Of a DNA stretch of 8,644 nt, positions 1 to 6,713 are shown one piece after another. The notes below the pieces were generated by a model that saw only the letters and a program-made list of their open reading frames with translations, was not told the origin of the DNA and searched no databases. The translations under genes and the position numbers were made by a program. The stretch is taken from contig CAIYPH010000059.1 in the NCBI GenBank assembly GCA_903928045.1, forward strand, positions 1 through 8,644, given 5' to 3'. How positions within the stretch are numbered: the first letter of the stretch is position 1; every line of letters starts with the position of its first letter. This DNA comes from an uncultured Rhodospirillales bacterium (GTDB lineage: Bacteria; Pseudomonadota; Alphaproteobacteria; Acetobacterales; Acetobacteraceae).

Positions 1-923
1 AGCCGCGTGTGGTTGTTCTTGTCCTTCACGTCGGACATGAACTGCGGGATGTTGTCGATGTGCCCGATGTCGGCCAGCATCTTCAGCGCCGCCTCATTGG
101 CGCCGCCATGCGCGGGGCCCCACAGCGAGGCGATGCCGGCGGCGATGCAGGCAAACGGGTTGGCGCCCGAGGAGCCGGCGAGGCGCACGGTGCTCGACGA
201 GGCGTTTTGCTCATGGTCGGCGTGCAGGATGAACCAGCGCTCCATCGCCTTGGAGAGCACCGGGTTGACCTTGTAGTCCTCGGCCGGCACCGCGTTCATC
301 ATATAGAGGAAGTTGTCGACGTAGCCGAGGTCGTTCCGCGGATAGATGAAGGGCTGGCCGATCGAGTACTTATAGGCCCAGGCGGCGATGGTCGGCAGCT
401 TGGCGATCAGGCGGAAGGCGCAGATGCGGCGCTGCTCGGGGTCGTTGATGTTCAGGCTGTCATGGTAGAACGCCGAAAGGGCGCCGACCACGCCGCACAT
501 GACGGCCATCGGGTGGGCATCGCGGCGGAAACCGTCGAAGAAACGGCGGATCTGCTCGTGCAGCATGGTGTGCCGCATCACGCCGTTCTCGAAATCCTTT
601 TTCTGGGCCGGGTTCGGCAGATCGCCCCACAGCAGCAGATGCGCGACTTCGAGGAAGCTCGACTTCTCCGCCAGCTGCTCGATCGGGTAGCCGCGATACA
701 GCAGCACGCCGGCATCGCCATCGATATAGGTGATCTTGCTCTCGCAGGAGGCAGTGGCGCCGTAGCCCGGATCGTAGGTGAACACGCCGAGCTGGTCATA
801 GAGCTTTCGGATGTCAACGACATCCGGCCCGATGGTGCCGGAGATGACCGGCAGGGCGGCCGATTTGTTGGTGCCGTCAACCGAGACGGTGATGGTTTTG
901 CCTGATGCTGCCGTCGCGTTCAT
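1..923 (-). CDS. gltA: Citrate synthase, type II (C-terminus beyond window)
   Basis: Condenses oxaloacetate and acetyl-CoA to citrate, the entry step of the TCA cycle, in the cytoplasm. The 307 residues visible match the family throughout: [20 protein letters not shown] at 51-70, [10 protein letters not shown] at 78-87, [15 protein letters not shown] at 191-205, [12 protein letters not shown] at 231-242 and [11 protein letters not shown] at 268-278. The last motif holds His272, equivalent to catalytic His264 of the E. coli enzyme. The family is about 430 residues, so roughly 120 residues, with the second catalytic His and the catalytic Asp, lie left of position 1. The ATG at 923-921 is preceded by AAGGAAAG, with AGGA 7 nt upstream, so the start is well supported. 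The long N-terminal beta-rich segment is typical of the hexameric, Gram-negative (type II) enzyme. It appears to be transcribed alone; 136 bp separate it from the next gene upstream. Confidence 0.97.
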   Translation of the reverse strand, partial: MNATAASGKTITVSVDGTNKSAALPVISGTIGPDVVDIRKLYDQLGVFTYDPGYGATASCESKITYIDGDAGVLLYRGYPIEQLAEKSSFLEVAHLLLWGDLPNPAQKKDFENGVMRHTMLHEQIRRFFDGFRRDAHPMAVMCGVVGALSAFYHDSLNINDPEQRRICAFRLIAKLPTIAAWAYKYSIGQPFIYPRNDLGYVDNFLYMMNAVPAEDYKVNPVLSKAMERWFILHADHEQNASSSTVRLAGSSGANPFACIAAGIASLWGPAHGGANEAALKMLADIGHIDNIPQFMSDVKDKNNHTR

Positions 924-974
924 GCGTCTTTCCTTCCCGGCGCGATGTCTCCGCGCCCACTGATCGTCCGCCCG

Positions 975-1003
975 ACCCTATTCCGGCCTCGGGAAACCTG
1001 CAA
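975..1003 (-). promoter_or_regulatory. Possible gltA promoter
   Basis: Reading the minus strand, TTGCAG (1003-998) and TAGGGT (980-975) are separated by exactly 17 bp and lie about 50 bp upstream of the gltA start. Each box matches the sigma-70 consensus at only three of six positions, so this is a weak candidate. The 924-1059 gap holds no reading frame I believe in and no hairpin with a T-tract. Confidence 0.22.
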
Positions 1004-1059
1004 CCTTCGCGGATGCAGCATACGGCCGCGAGATTAAGCAACTATGCATGGGTGACGCG

Positions 1060-1617
1060 CTAGAACGCGCCGATGCGCCACAAACCGAGGCCGGCGGCAC
1101 GCGCCTGTGCCTCTTCGGTCGCCAGACCCGGCATATCCGCCCGTGCGCGTGCCCAGCCCGCGCGCACCAGCGCCAGGTTGAGCTCCCGCCCGCCGGCCTC
1201 GCAGATGGCGCGGGGGAAGCCTTCCTGGTCCCGCCCGGTGAAGCGGCACAGCACCTCGCGGTCGCGCAGCAGCCCGGCGAGCGCCGCGGCCGACTGGGCG
1301 CCGCAATCCGCCGCGCCCTCGGCCGCCGTGCAGGCCTGGCCGCGATGGGGGGCGGACACGCCGTCGAGCCGGATCACCGTGTCGTTCAGCATCAGCGTCT
1401 CGCCATCGACCACCGCGACCCGCGCGGGTGTGGCCGAGACCGAGCCGGTGAGCGGGGGGACGCGGCCGAGCAATTCAGCGGGGGCGGCCAGCAGGATCAC
1501 GAACAGCCCAGTGGCGCCGATGAACAGGCCGGCCATGACGGCACCCGGCAGGCGGCGGTGATGCCCGCCTGCGGCCAATGAGCCTCGGAATATCCGGCGG
1601 GGCTGGCGCAGCGCCAA
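1060..1617 (-). CDS. Membrane-anchored SNase-like (thermonuclease-fold) protein, likely inactive
   Basis: This is a 185-residue protein with a basic N-terminus, one hydrophobic segment (about residues 28-51, MAGLFIGATGLFVILLAAPA) and an OB-fold domain of the staphylococcal nuclease family from about residue 66 to the end. The core motif reads VVDGETLML...IRLDGVSAPH, and the family's LVRAGWARA motif follows. Four cysteines (about 96, 105, 124, 139) match those of periplasmic proteobacterial thermonuclease-family proteins. The two catalytic arginines appear kept (R84, R136), but the acidic Ca/catalytic positions are changed: DGD to DGE, D to S, and the catalytic Glu of APE to His91. Nuclease activity is therefore doubtful. 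Start: a TTG at 1617 has AGGAG 7 nt upstream. Upstream of it the frame uses rare codons (AGA, CGA, ATA) and looks non-coding. An ATG at 1536 would begin right at the membrane segment but has no good ribosome site. Its role is unknown. Confidence 0.72.
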   Translation of the reverse strand: MALRQPRRIFRGSLAAGGHHRRLPGAVMAGLFIGATGLFVILLAAPAELLGRVPPLTGSVSATPARVAVVDGETLMLNDTVIRLDGVSAPHRGQACTAAEGAADCGAQSAAALAGLLRDREVLCRFTGRDQEGFPRAICEAGGRELNLALVRAGWARARADMPGLATEEAQARAAGLGLWRIGAF

Positions 1618-1624
1618 GCTGCCT

Positions 1625-1629
1625 CTCCT
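1625..1629 (-). promoter_or_regulatory. Ribosome binding site deciding a TTG start
   Basis: AGGAG on the minus strand sits 7 nt before the TTG at 1617-1615. It is the only strong Shine-Dalgarno match upstream of the SNase-like gene, and it favours this TTG over the GTG at 1716, the ATG at 1704 and the ATG at 1536. Confidence 0.5.
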
Positions 1630-1731
1630 GCGGTTTGGTCTGTTCAAGGCACGACTACCGCGCCCCCGTGACGCACGCAACCGCCGATTCGAGTCATTCC
1701 GCATCCCCAAAATCACGCGCGGCCGGGCGGT

Positions 1732-3120
1732 TCAGTCCCAGAAAATCGGCGCCTTGCGCAGCCGCCGCCAGGCCGTCGCGATATCCTCGCGCTGCGCCCC
1801 TCCGGCGGCGGCGACGTAGCCATGCACGGCACCGCCGGCGAAGCCCTGGCCGGCGGGGCCCAGCCGCGCCATCAGGCCGCGCGCGGTGGCGCCGTCATTG
1901 AGATGGCCGAGCAGGTCCTGCAGCGTTTTCAGCCGCCCGATCAGCCGCGCGCTTTCGCGGCGGGGGAACAGCGGTGCGAACAGCTCGGCGGCGTAGCGCA
2001 TCCGCTTGGCCTCGAGGCGGATGTCGTGCAGCCGGGTCTCGGCCAGCCCATCGAGGCTGCGCCCGGGCGCCAGCAGCCGCCGCCATTGGCGGGCTAGCGC
2101 GGCTTGCGCGAAATGCCCGAGGTGCCGACCGCCCTCCCCTGCCGCGTCCCATGGCGCGCGGCGCGCGGCGAGAGTGAGATCGAGCAGCAGCCGGCGGAAC
2201 GCCTCGCCGCCGAGCTGGAGGCGCAGATCGGCATAGGCCTCCGCCCGCCGCCGCCGCGCGGCGGCGGCCATGCGCGCCATCGCCCGCTCCTCGGGGAAGG
2301 CGGTGGCGACGTCGTTCCCGAGGCCGGCCAGGAACACGTCCCAGTCGCGCGCCGGGCCGAGCGCATGGCCGAGGTCCCGCGCCGCCGCGCCGAGCGTGGC
2401 CAGTTCGGGGCAGGGCAGCGCGCGGCGCACCAGGCGGAAGGCCGAACGCAGGCGGCGCACCGCGACGCGCATCTGGTGCACCGGCTCGCTGCCCGCTCCG
2501 GCCATCGCATCGGGCGCCAGGCTCTGGAGCAAGTCAGTAAAATGGCGGCAGATCGCGCCGATCGCCGCCGACAGCGTCATCTCCCCGGCAAGTGTTGGCA
2601 GCGCGGCCGGCGGCTCGATGCGGATCAGCCCGGCCAAGGCGAGCGCCTCCGCGCACAGCCCGGCGCGCGGCGGATGGGCACCCGGCCAGGCCCGCGCGAT
2701 GGCGGCCACCTCGTCCTCCGGCCCCGCCAGTATTGCGCGCGCGATCGGCTGCCGCGCGGCGCCGGCGGCGAGTTGCCCTTCGAGCACGGTGATCTGTACC
2801 GCGCCGGCGATGACATGGCGGCGGCCGGTGAAGCTGCAGGCCGCCACCGACTCGGCCGGCTCCTCGGTCACCACCGGATCGTCCAGCAGCGCCGGATCGG
2901 CGTCCTCGCCATGGACCGGCAGGTCGCGCGTTCCCCCGCGCCGCCCCGCGCGCCAGGACACCGCGGCGCGGCCCCGCCTGGCGAGCAGCCCGTCCACCGT
3001 GTCGCGCCAGATCAGCGTGAGGGCGGTGGAACGCGGGCGGGCGAGCCCGGCGGATTTGCTGAGGGCGGCGAGGCTGCCTGGCGGCACGTCCAGCGTGAAC
3101 GTGATCGCCGTACCCGTCAT
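1732..3120 (-). CDS. CHAD domain protein with degenerate CYTH-like N-terminal domain
   Basis: This 462-residue protein has a CYTH-like N-terminal part (about 1-170) and a CHAD domain (about 181-455). CHAD domains are basic helical bundles that bind polyphosphate. Both internal CHAD repeats show their histidine-basic helices: HQMRVAVRRLRS at 215-226 and HDIRLEAKRMRY at 365-376, with RDWDVF at 258-263 and LKTLQDLLGHLND at about 397-409. The N-terminal part follows the CYTH layout, but its acidic metal- and phosphate-site residues are gone: the ExExK strand reads ITFTLDV (6-12), the DxG strand reads ITVLEG, and the usual ElElEl strand reads PIARAILAG (125-133). Triphosphatase or cyclase activity is unlikely. 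The ATG at 3120 is 4 nt after the stop of the phosphatase gene, so the two are probably co-translated. The frame is open further upstream, but that part lies inside the phosphatase gene and reads as out-of-frame sequence. It is likely cytoplasmic, with no signal peptide. Confidence 0.9.
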   Translation of the reverse strand: MTGTAITFTLDVPPGSLAALSKSAGLARPRSTALTLIWRDTVDGLLARRGRAAVSWRAGRRGGTRDLPVHGEDADPALLDDPVVTEEPAESVAACSFTGRRHVIAGAVQITVLEGQLAAGAARQPIARAILAGPEDEVAAIARAWPGAHPPRAGLCAEALALAGLIRIEPPAALPTLAGEMTLSAAIGAICRHFTDLLQSLAPDAMAGAGSEPVHQMRVAVRRLRSAFRLVRRALPCPELATLGAAARDLGHALGPARDWDVFLAGLGNDVATAFPEERAMARMAAAARRRRAEAYADLRLQLGGEAFRRLLLDLTLAARRAPWDAAGEGGRHLGHFAQAALARQWRRLLAPGRSLDGLAETRLHDIRLEAKRMRYAAELFAPLFPRRESARLIGRLKTLQDLLGHLNDGATARGLMARLGPAGQGFAGGAVHGYVAAAGGAQREDIATAWRRLRKAPIFWD

Positions 3121-3124
3121 CCCG

Positions 3125-3649
3125 CTAGTGGCGGTCGGGCAGGTCGCGCGGCGCGACGAACCGCACCAGCCGGGCGCCGCCGGCGGCAAGCCCGCTCCAC
3201 GGGCCCGGCACGGTGAATTCCGCCAGCGCGCCGGTGGGGTAGCCCTCGGCGAGGCGCTGCATCGAGGGGTTCGCCGGGTCGATGGTGCCGACCAAAGCGA
3301 GCGCCAGCTCATGCATGCCGGGATTGTGGCCGATCAGCATGACGCTGCGGGCGGTCTCGGCGACCGCGTTCAGCGCGGCAAACAGCGCCTCGGGGGGCGC
3401 GAGATAGAGCGCGTCCATCGGCTCGATCAGCGGCGTCTCGTCCCAGGGCTCCAGTGCCTCCAGGGTTTGCAGCGTGCGCCGCGCGGAGGAGACGAGGATG
3501 ACGTCGGGGGCGAGCCCGAGATCGCGCAGCACCTTGCGCATCGAGACCGCCGCCGCCCGGCCGCGCGGGTTGAGCGGGCGGACATGGTCGGACAGCTTGG
3601 GATCGTCCCAGGACGATTTCGCGTGCCGCATCAACAATAACTGCCGCAA
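3125..3649 (-). CDS. sixA: SixA-type phosphohistidine phosphatase (histidine phosphatase superfamily)
   Basis: A 174-residue cytoplasmic member of the histidine phosphatase superfamily, branch 1, close to SixA (161 residues in E. coli), which removes phosphate from phosphohistidine on signalling proteins. The RHG-type motif is LLLMRHAKSSW (4-14), with His9 the expected nucleophile and Arg8 a phosphate-pocket residue. SSARRTLQT (54-62) supplies the second Arg, and LIGHNPGMHELA (105-116) the second His. Pro25-Leu26-Asn27 and the following G-R correspond to the usual L-T-x-x-G-R motif. An in-frame stop at 3653-3655 limits the start to TTG 3649 or internal codons. TTG 3649 is chosen because the ATG at 3631 would remove the first beta strand before the RHA motif, and GGGTGA lies just upstream of the TTG. 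It is the first gene of a tight pair with the CHAD protein (4 nt gap), suggesting joint function. The cognate phosphoprotein is not visible here. Confidence 0.92.
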   Translation of the reverse strand: MRQLLLMRHAKSSWDDPKLSDHVRPLNPRGRAAAVSMRKVLRDLGLAPDVILVSSARRTLQTLEALEPWDETPLIEPMDALYLAPPEALFAALNAVAETARSVMLIGHNPGMHELALALVGTIDPANPSMQRLAEGYPTGALAEFTVPGPWSGLAAGGARLVRFVAPRDLPDRH

Positions 3650-3720
3650 GATTCACCCGCTTGGTTTCGTGGCCCCGATCCTGCCACGCCGGCCGCCCCG
3701 GCGCAAAGCCGATGGTGGGA

Positions 3721-4527
3721 TCAGCGTGCGGCGGCCCAGCGCAGGCCGGAGGCGATGTCGGGCGCGAACAGCGAATGCCCGCCTTTGCGCAGGCAGAACT
3801 GCAGCCGGTGGCCGCCGGCGCAGCCGGTCCAGGTGCGGCATTCCAGCCCGTCGGACTGCGCGAGGGTCATCGGCCCGGCGCGGCACTGGTCGGTGGCCGC
3901 CCAGATCGCGAACCCCTTGGCGATGTCGCCCTGGCGATAGGGCCCGAACAGCGCCCGCCCGGCGAGCGGCATCGTCGTGTCCTCGCGGCCATGGACATGG
4001 CGCAGATCGACCGGGCCGGAGGTGCAGGTGGCGGGCAACGGTTCCCAGAAACCGCCGGAGAACGGCAGGAACGCGGTGAAATCGCCGGCGGCGTAGCAGG
4101 CGAGGTCCCACACCATGCTGCCGCCCTGGGAGAACCCGGCGGCGACCACGGTGCGCGGGTCGATCGGCCAGCGGGATTTCACGTCCTTCACCACGGCGCG
4201 CAGGAAGGCGACGTCATCGCGCGCCTGGCTCGGCGAGCCGGTGTGGGCCCAGGAGCGCAGCAGCCCGTCGGGCGCCACCAGCAGGTAGTTCGCCTTCCCC
4301 GCCGGCTCGCGAATGCCGTGGTCCTCGATGATGTCGAGGCCCTCCATCATCCAGCCATGCAGGAACACCAGAAGGCGCAGCTTGGAGTGCCCGTCCCAGC
4401 CCGGCGGGGTGGCGGTATGATAGGTGCCGCCGGCCGCGGTGCAGTCGGCGCACGGGGGGGCCGACTGGGCGGCGAAGGGGAGCAGCAGCAGGAGCGCGAC
4501 GGCAAGCGACCGCATCACGTGCGGCAT
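3721..4527 (-). CDS. Secreted alpha/beta-hydrolase, PHB-depolymerase/feruloyl-esterase-like
   Basis: A 268-residue serine hydrolase with a signal peptide (MRSLAVALLLLLPFAAQSA after four leading residues; cleavage near residue 23), so it is probably periplasmic or exported. Family features are the oxyanion-hole motif FLHGW (55-59), the nucleophile elbow GFSQGGS with Ser133, Asp183 in HGREDTTMP as the likely acid, and His251 in GGHSLF as the base. This is the layout of the LpqC/esterase-PHB-depolymerase family, which cleaves ester bonds in polymers or aryl esters. The true substrate cannot be read from sequence. Mature cysteines, including a CADC pair near the N-terminus and several C-terminal ones, suggest disulfides, consistent with export. 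The ATG at 4527 overlaps the stop of the upstream VOC gene as TGATG and has GAGG 7 nt upstream. An ATG four codons on is a possible alternative. It is probably translated from the same mRNA as the VOC gene. Confidence 0.85.
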   Translation of the reverse strand: MPHVMRSLAVALLLLLPFAAQSAPPCADCTAAGGTYHTATPPGWDGHSKLRLLVFLHGWMMEGLDIIEDHGIREPAGKANYLLVAPDGLLRSWAHTGSPSQARDDVAFLRAVVKDVKSRWPIDPRTVVAAGFSQGGSMVWDLACYAAGDFTAFLPFSGGFWEPLPATCTSGPVDLRHVHGREDTTMPLAGRALFGPYRQGDIAKGFAIWAATDQCRAGPMTLAQSDGLECRTWTGCAGGHRLQFCLRKGGHSLFAPDIASGLRWAAAR

Positions 4528-4892
4528 CAGCCGGCCTCGAACAGCTCCACGCAATTGCCCGAGGGATCGTCGCACAGGATTTGCCGCCCGCCGGGGCCGG
4601 CGATGATGTCGTTGCGGAAGGCCACGCCGGCCGCGCGCAGGCTTGTCACGAGACCATCAAGTGCGGAGACCTCCAGCACGATGCGGTTCCAGCCGCCCGG
4701 CTCCGGCTTGCGCCCGTCCGGCATGGGCTTGGAGGCGGAGGCGGGCGGGCCGGCGAGCCACAGCGTGAGGTCGCCCCGTGTGATGATCGCCATCGCCGGG
4801 CCGTACTGCTGCTGCAGCGCGAAGCCGAGATGGCCGGTGTAGAAGGCGATCGCCGCATCAACGTCCCGCACGATGTAGCGCATGGAGGCCAT
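4527..4892 (-). CDS. VOC family (glyoxalase/bleomycin-resistance fold) protein
   Basis: A 121-residue single-module vicinal oxygen chelate protein. The first beta-alpha-beta motif is MRYIVRDVDAAIAFYTGHLG (4-23). The second half ends in the family signature of a GG, DDPSGN and ELFE (about 101-119), where the Glu of ELFE is the expected metal ligand. The usual metal-binding His near the N-terminus is not obvious (YIVRD), so metal use is uncertain. Family members include glyoxalase I, extradiol dioxygenases and antibiotic-binding proteins, and this protein cannot be assigned among them. The start at ATG 4892 has AGGGG 8 nt upstream; ATG 4883 would be three residues shorter and lacks such a site. 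It is the first gene of a pair with the exported esterase, divergent from the M28-like gene. Confidence 0.88.
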   Translation of the reverse strand: MASMRYIVRDVDAAIAFYTGHLGFALQQQYGPAMAIITRGDLTLWLAGPPASASKPMPDGRKPEPGGWNRIVLEVSALDGLVTSLRAAGVAFRNDIIAGPGGRQILCDDPSGNCVELFEAG

Positions 4893-5003
4893 GGCCGGTT
4901 CCCCTTATGGTTGATGCGGCAGTCTACCGTGCCCGACAGCGCGGCGCACCCTCTTTCACCGCCTGCCGCCGGGGTCTAGGCTTCGGCGGACAGGAGAACC
5001 GCC
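4893..5003. promoter_or_regulatory. Divergent intergenic region with promoters in both directions (location inferred)
   Basis: These 111 bp separate the minus-strand VOC-esterase pair from the plus-strand M28-nitroreductase pair, so both transcription units must start here or read in from further away. On the plus strand TTTCAC (4956-4961) and TAGGCT are 17 bp apart, but each matches consensus poorly. Ribosome sites are clear on both sides: AGGAG at 4992-4996 for the plus gene and AGGGG for the minus gene. I see no convincing operator palindrome. Confidence 0.35.
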
Positions 5004-6713
5004 ATGGCCGACACCCATCCCGATCCCGCCTTGCTCGAACTCGTGGGCGCCGTCAGCGGCCCGGCGATGTTCGCCCATCTCCAGGAATTCGCCCGCTGGG
5101 TGAAGCTTTCGGGGTCGGCCGACGAATTGCAGAGCCTGCGCTACGTGCAGTCCACGCTCGATGGCTACGGATATCGCACCCGGCTGATCGAGCATGACGC
5201 CTATATCAGCCTGCCCGGGAAGGCATCCGTCACCGTCGATGGCACGGCGCTCTCCGCCATCACCCATTCGCACAGCCAGGCCTCCCCCGCCGGCGGGCTG
5301 CGCGGCCGGCTGGTGGATGTGGGTGACGGCACGGCGGCCGATTTCGCGGGCAAGGATGTGAAGGGCGCCATCGTGCTCGCCTTCGGCATCGCCAACCCCG
5401 CCACCGCCCGCCTCGCCTCGCTGGCCGGGGCCGCGGGGCAGCTGCATATTTCACCGCATAAATACATCCACGAGATGTGCATCTCCCCGGTCTGGGGCAG
5501 CCCGACCACCGCGACGCTGGCGGACATGCCGAGCACGGTGGCCTGCTCCGTGGACTACGACGACGGTATGGCGCTCCGCGCACGGCTCGCCGGCGGCGAG
5601 GCGCCGGAGGTGGTGCTGCATGCCGAGGTCGACACCTCCTGGCGCAAGACGCCGATCCTGGTCGCCGAGTTGGATGCGCCGGGGGCGGGGATCGACGATC
5701 CCTTCGTGCTGTTCTCCGGCCATCACGACACCTGGTACTACGGGGTGATGGATAACGGTTCGGCCAACGCGACGATGCTGGAATCCGCCCGCCTGCTGGC
5801 GGGGCGCCGGCATGAATGGGTGCGCGGGCTGCGGCTGTGCTTCTGGTCCGGCCATTCGCACGGCCGCTATTCCGGCTCCGCCTGGTATGTCGACGAGCAT
5901 TGGGACGAGCTGGACCGCCGCTGCGTCGCCCATGTGAACGTGGATTCCACCGGCGGCATAGGCGCCTCCGTGCTGGAGAACGCGGCCGCCGTCTCGGAGC
6001 TGACCACGCTGGCCGGCGAGGCAATCCGCGAGCGCACCGGGCACCAGTATCTCGGCAAGCGCAAATCCCGCTCCTCCGACGATTCGCTGCCCGGCATCGG
6101 CGTGCCCTCGATGTTCGGCGCCCTATCCGAACAGCCGCCCGGCCCGGTCAAGATGCGTAACAGCCTGGGCTGGTGGTGGCACACCCCGCACGACACCATC
6201 GACAAGCTCGACGAGGCCAATCTGGTGCGCGACACCCAGGTATTCGTCCACGTGCTGTGGCGCCTGCTGGCCGATGCGGTGGTGCCGCTCGATTATGTCG
6301 CCCACGCCCGCGCCCTGATCACCGAGCTCGAACGCATCGCCGCGCCGCTCAAGGCCAGCTTCTCGCTCGACCCGCTGTTCGCCGGCGCGCTCGCCCTGCG
6401 CGACCGCGCCGAGGCGGTGGCCGCGCTAGCCGAGACCGCCGGGCCGGACGCCACCGCGCGCATCAACACCGCCCTCCTGAAGGTCTCCCGCGCCCTCGTC
6501 CCGGTCGACTATTCCAGCGGCAACCGCTTCGATCATGACCCGGCGCTACCCGCCGCGCCCAGGCAGACGCTCGACCCAATCCGCGCGCTGGCGAAGCTCG
6601 CGCCTGGTTCGGATGAGGCCCATTTCCAGCGCGTCGCCGCCACCCGCGCGCGCAACCGCGTGGCCTTCGCCCTACGTGAAGCCAATGCCGCCCTTGACGG
6701 AGCCCTCGCATGA
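5004..6713 (+). CDS. M28-family metallopeptidase-like protein with altered active site
   Basis: A 569-residue cytoplasmic protein (no signal peptide). It resembles M28 aminopeptidases/NAALADase-type peptidases, with an inserted PA-like domain (about 65-210), the peptidase core (about 215-420) and a helical C-terminal region (about 425-569). Likely zinc ligands are His240 and Asp242 in SGHHDTW, Asp250 in VMDNGSANATMLE, Asp314 in VNVDSTGG and His393 in WWWHTPHDTID. The position that normally carries the Glu-Glu pair (general base plus zinc ligand, in a GEExGLxGS motif) reads SGHSHGRYSGS (282-292), so both Glu are missing. This may mark a distinct subfamily or a non-peptidase function. The ATG at 5004 has AGGAG 7 nt upstream. 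Its stop overlaps the nitroreductase start as ATGA, so the two proteins are made together. The substrate is unknown; a peptide or amide is the family default. Confidence 0.88.
   Translation: MADTHPDPALLELVGAVSGPAMFAHLQEFARWVKLSGSADELQSLRYVQSTLDGYGYRTRLIEHDAYISLPGKASVTVDGTALSAITHSHSQASPAGGLRGRLVDVGDGTAADFAGKDVKGAIVLAFGIANPATARLASLAGAAGQLHISPHKYIHEMCISPVWGSPTTATLADMPSTVACSVDYDDGMALRARLAGGEAPEVVLHAEVDTSWRKTPILVAELDAPGAGIDDPFVLFSGHHDTWYYGVMDNGSANATMLESARLLAGRRHEWVRGLRLCFWSGHSHGRYSGSAWYVDEHWDELDRRCVAHVNVDSTGGIGASVLENAAAVSELTTLAGEAIRERTGHQYLGKRKSRSSDDSLPGIGVPSMFGALSEQPPGPVKMRNSLGWWWHTPHDTIDKLDEANLVRDTQVFVHVLWRLLADAVVPLDYVAHARALITELERIAAPLKASFSLDPLFAGALALRDRAEAVAALAETAGPDATARINTALLKVSRALVPVDYSSGNRFDHDPALPAAPRQTLDPIRALAKLAPGSDEAHFQRVAATRARNRVAFALREANAALDGALA

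Noticed and set aside
9..905. Plus-strand open frame opposite gltA
   Set aside because: It is the antisense shadow of a certain gene. The low-complexity translation has no recognisable domain, and gltA matches its family end to end on the minus strand.
1618..1716. N-terminal extension of the SNase-like protein to the GTG at 1716 or ATG at 1704
   Set aside because: Rare codons and Arg-rich composition look non-coding, there is no ribosome site, and AGGAG sits further in before TTG 1617. The 114-bp gap to the CHAD gene holds nothing else I can name.
3121..3312. N-terminal extension of the CHAD protein to 3312
   Set aside because: It lies inside sixA, reads as Arg/Ser/Pro-rich out-of-frame sequence, and the ATG at 3120 fits the CYTH-like fold start.
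2104..3640. Long plus-strand open frames (370 and 456 codons) opposite the CHAD and sixA genes
   Set aside because: High GC keeps antisense frames open. Their translations are Arg/Ala/Gly-rich without motifs, whereas the minus frames carry full CHAD and SixA signatures.
3668..3688. Perfect 6-bp inverted repeat (CGTGGC/GCCACG, 9-nt loop) between the esterase stop and sixA
   Set aside because: There is no T-tract on either side, and a short stem like this is expected by chance in such GC-rich DNA. It is too weak to call a terminator.
3661..4842. 393-codon plus-strand frame opposite the esterase and VOC genes
   Set aside because: It crosses two well-supported minus-strand genes and shows no domain or ribosome site.
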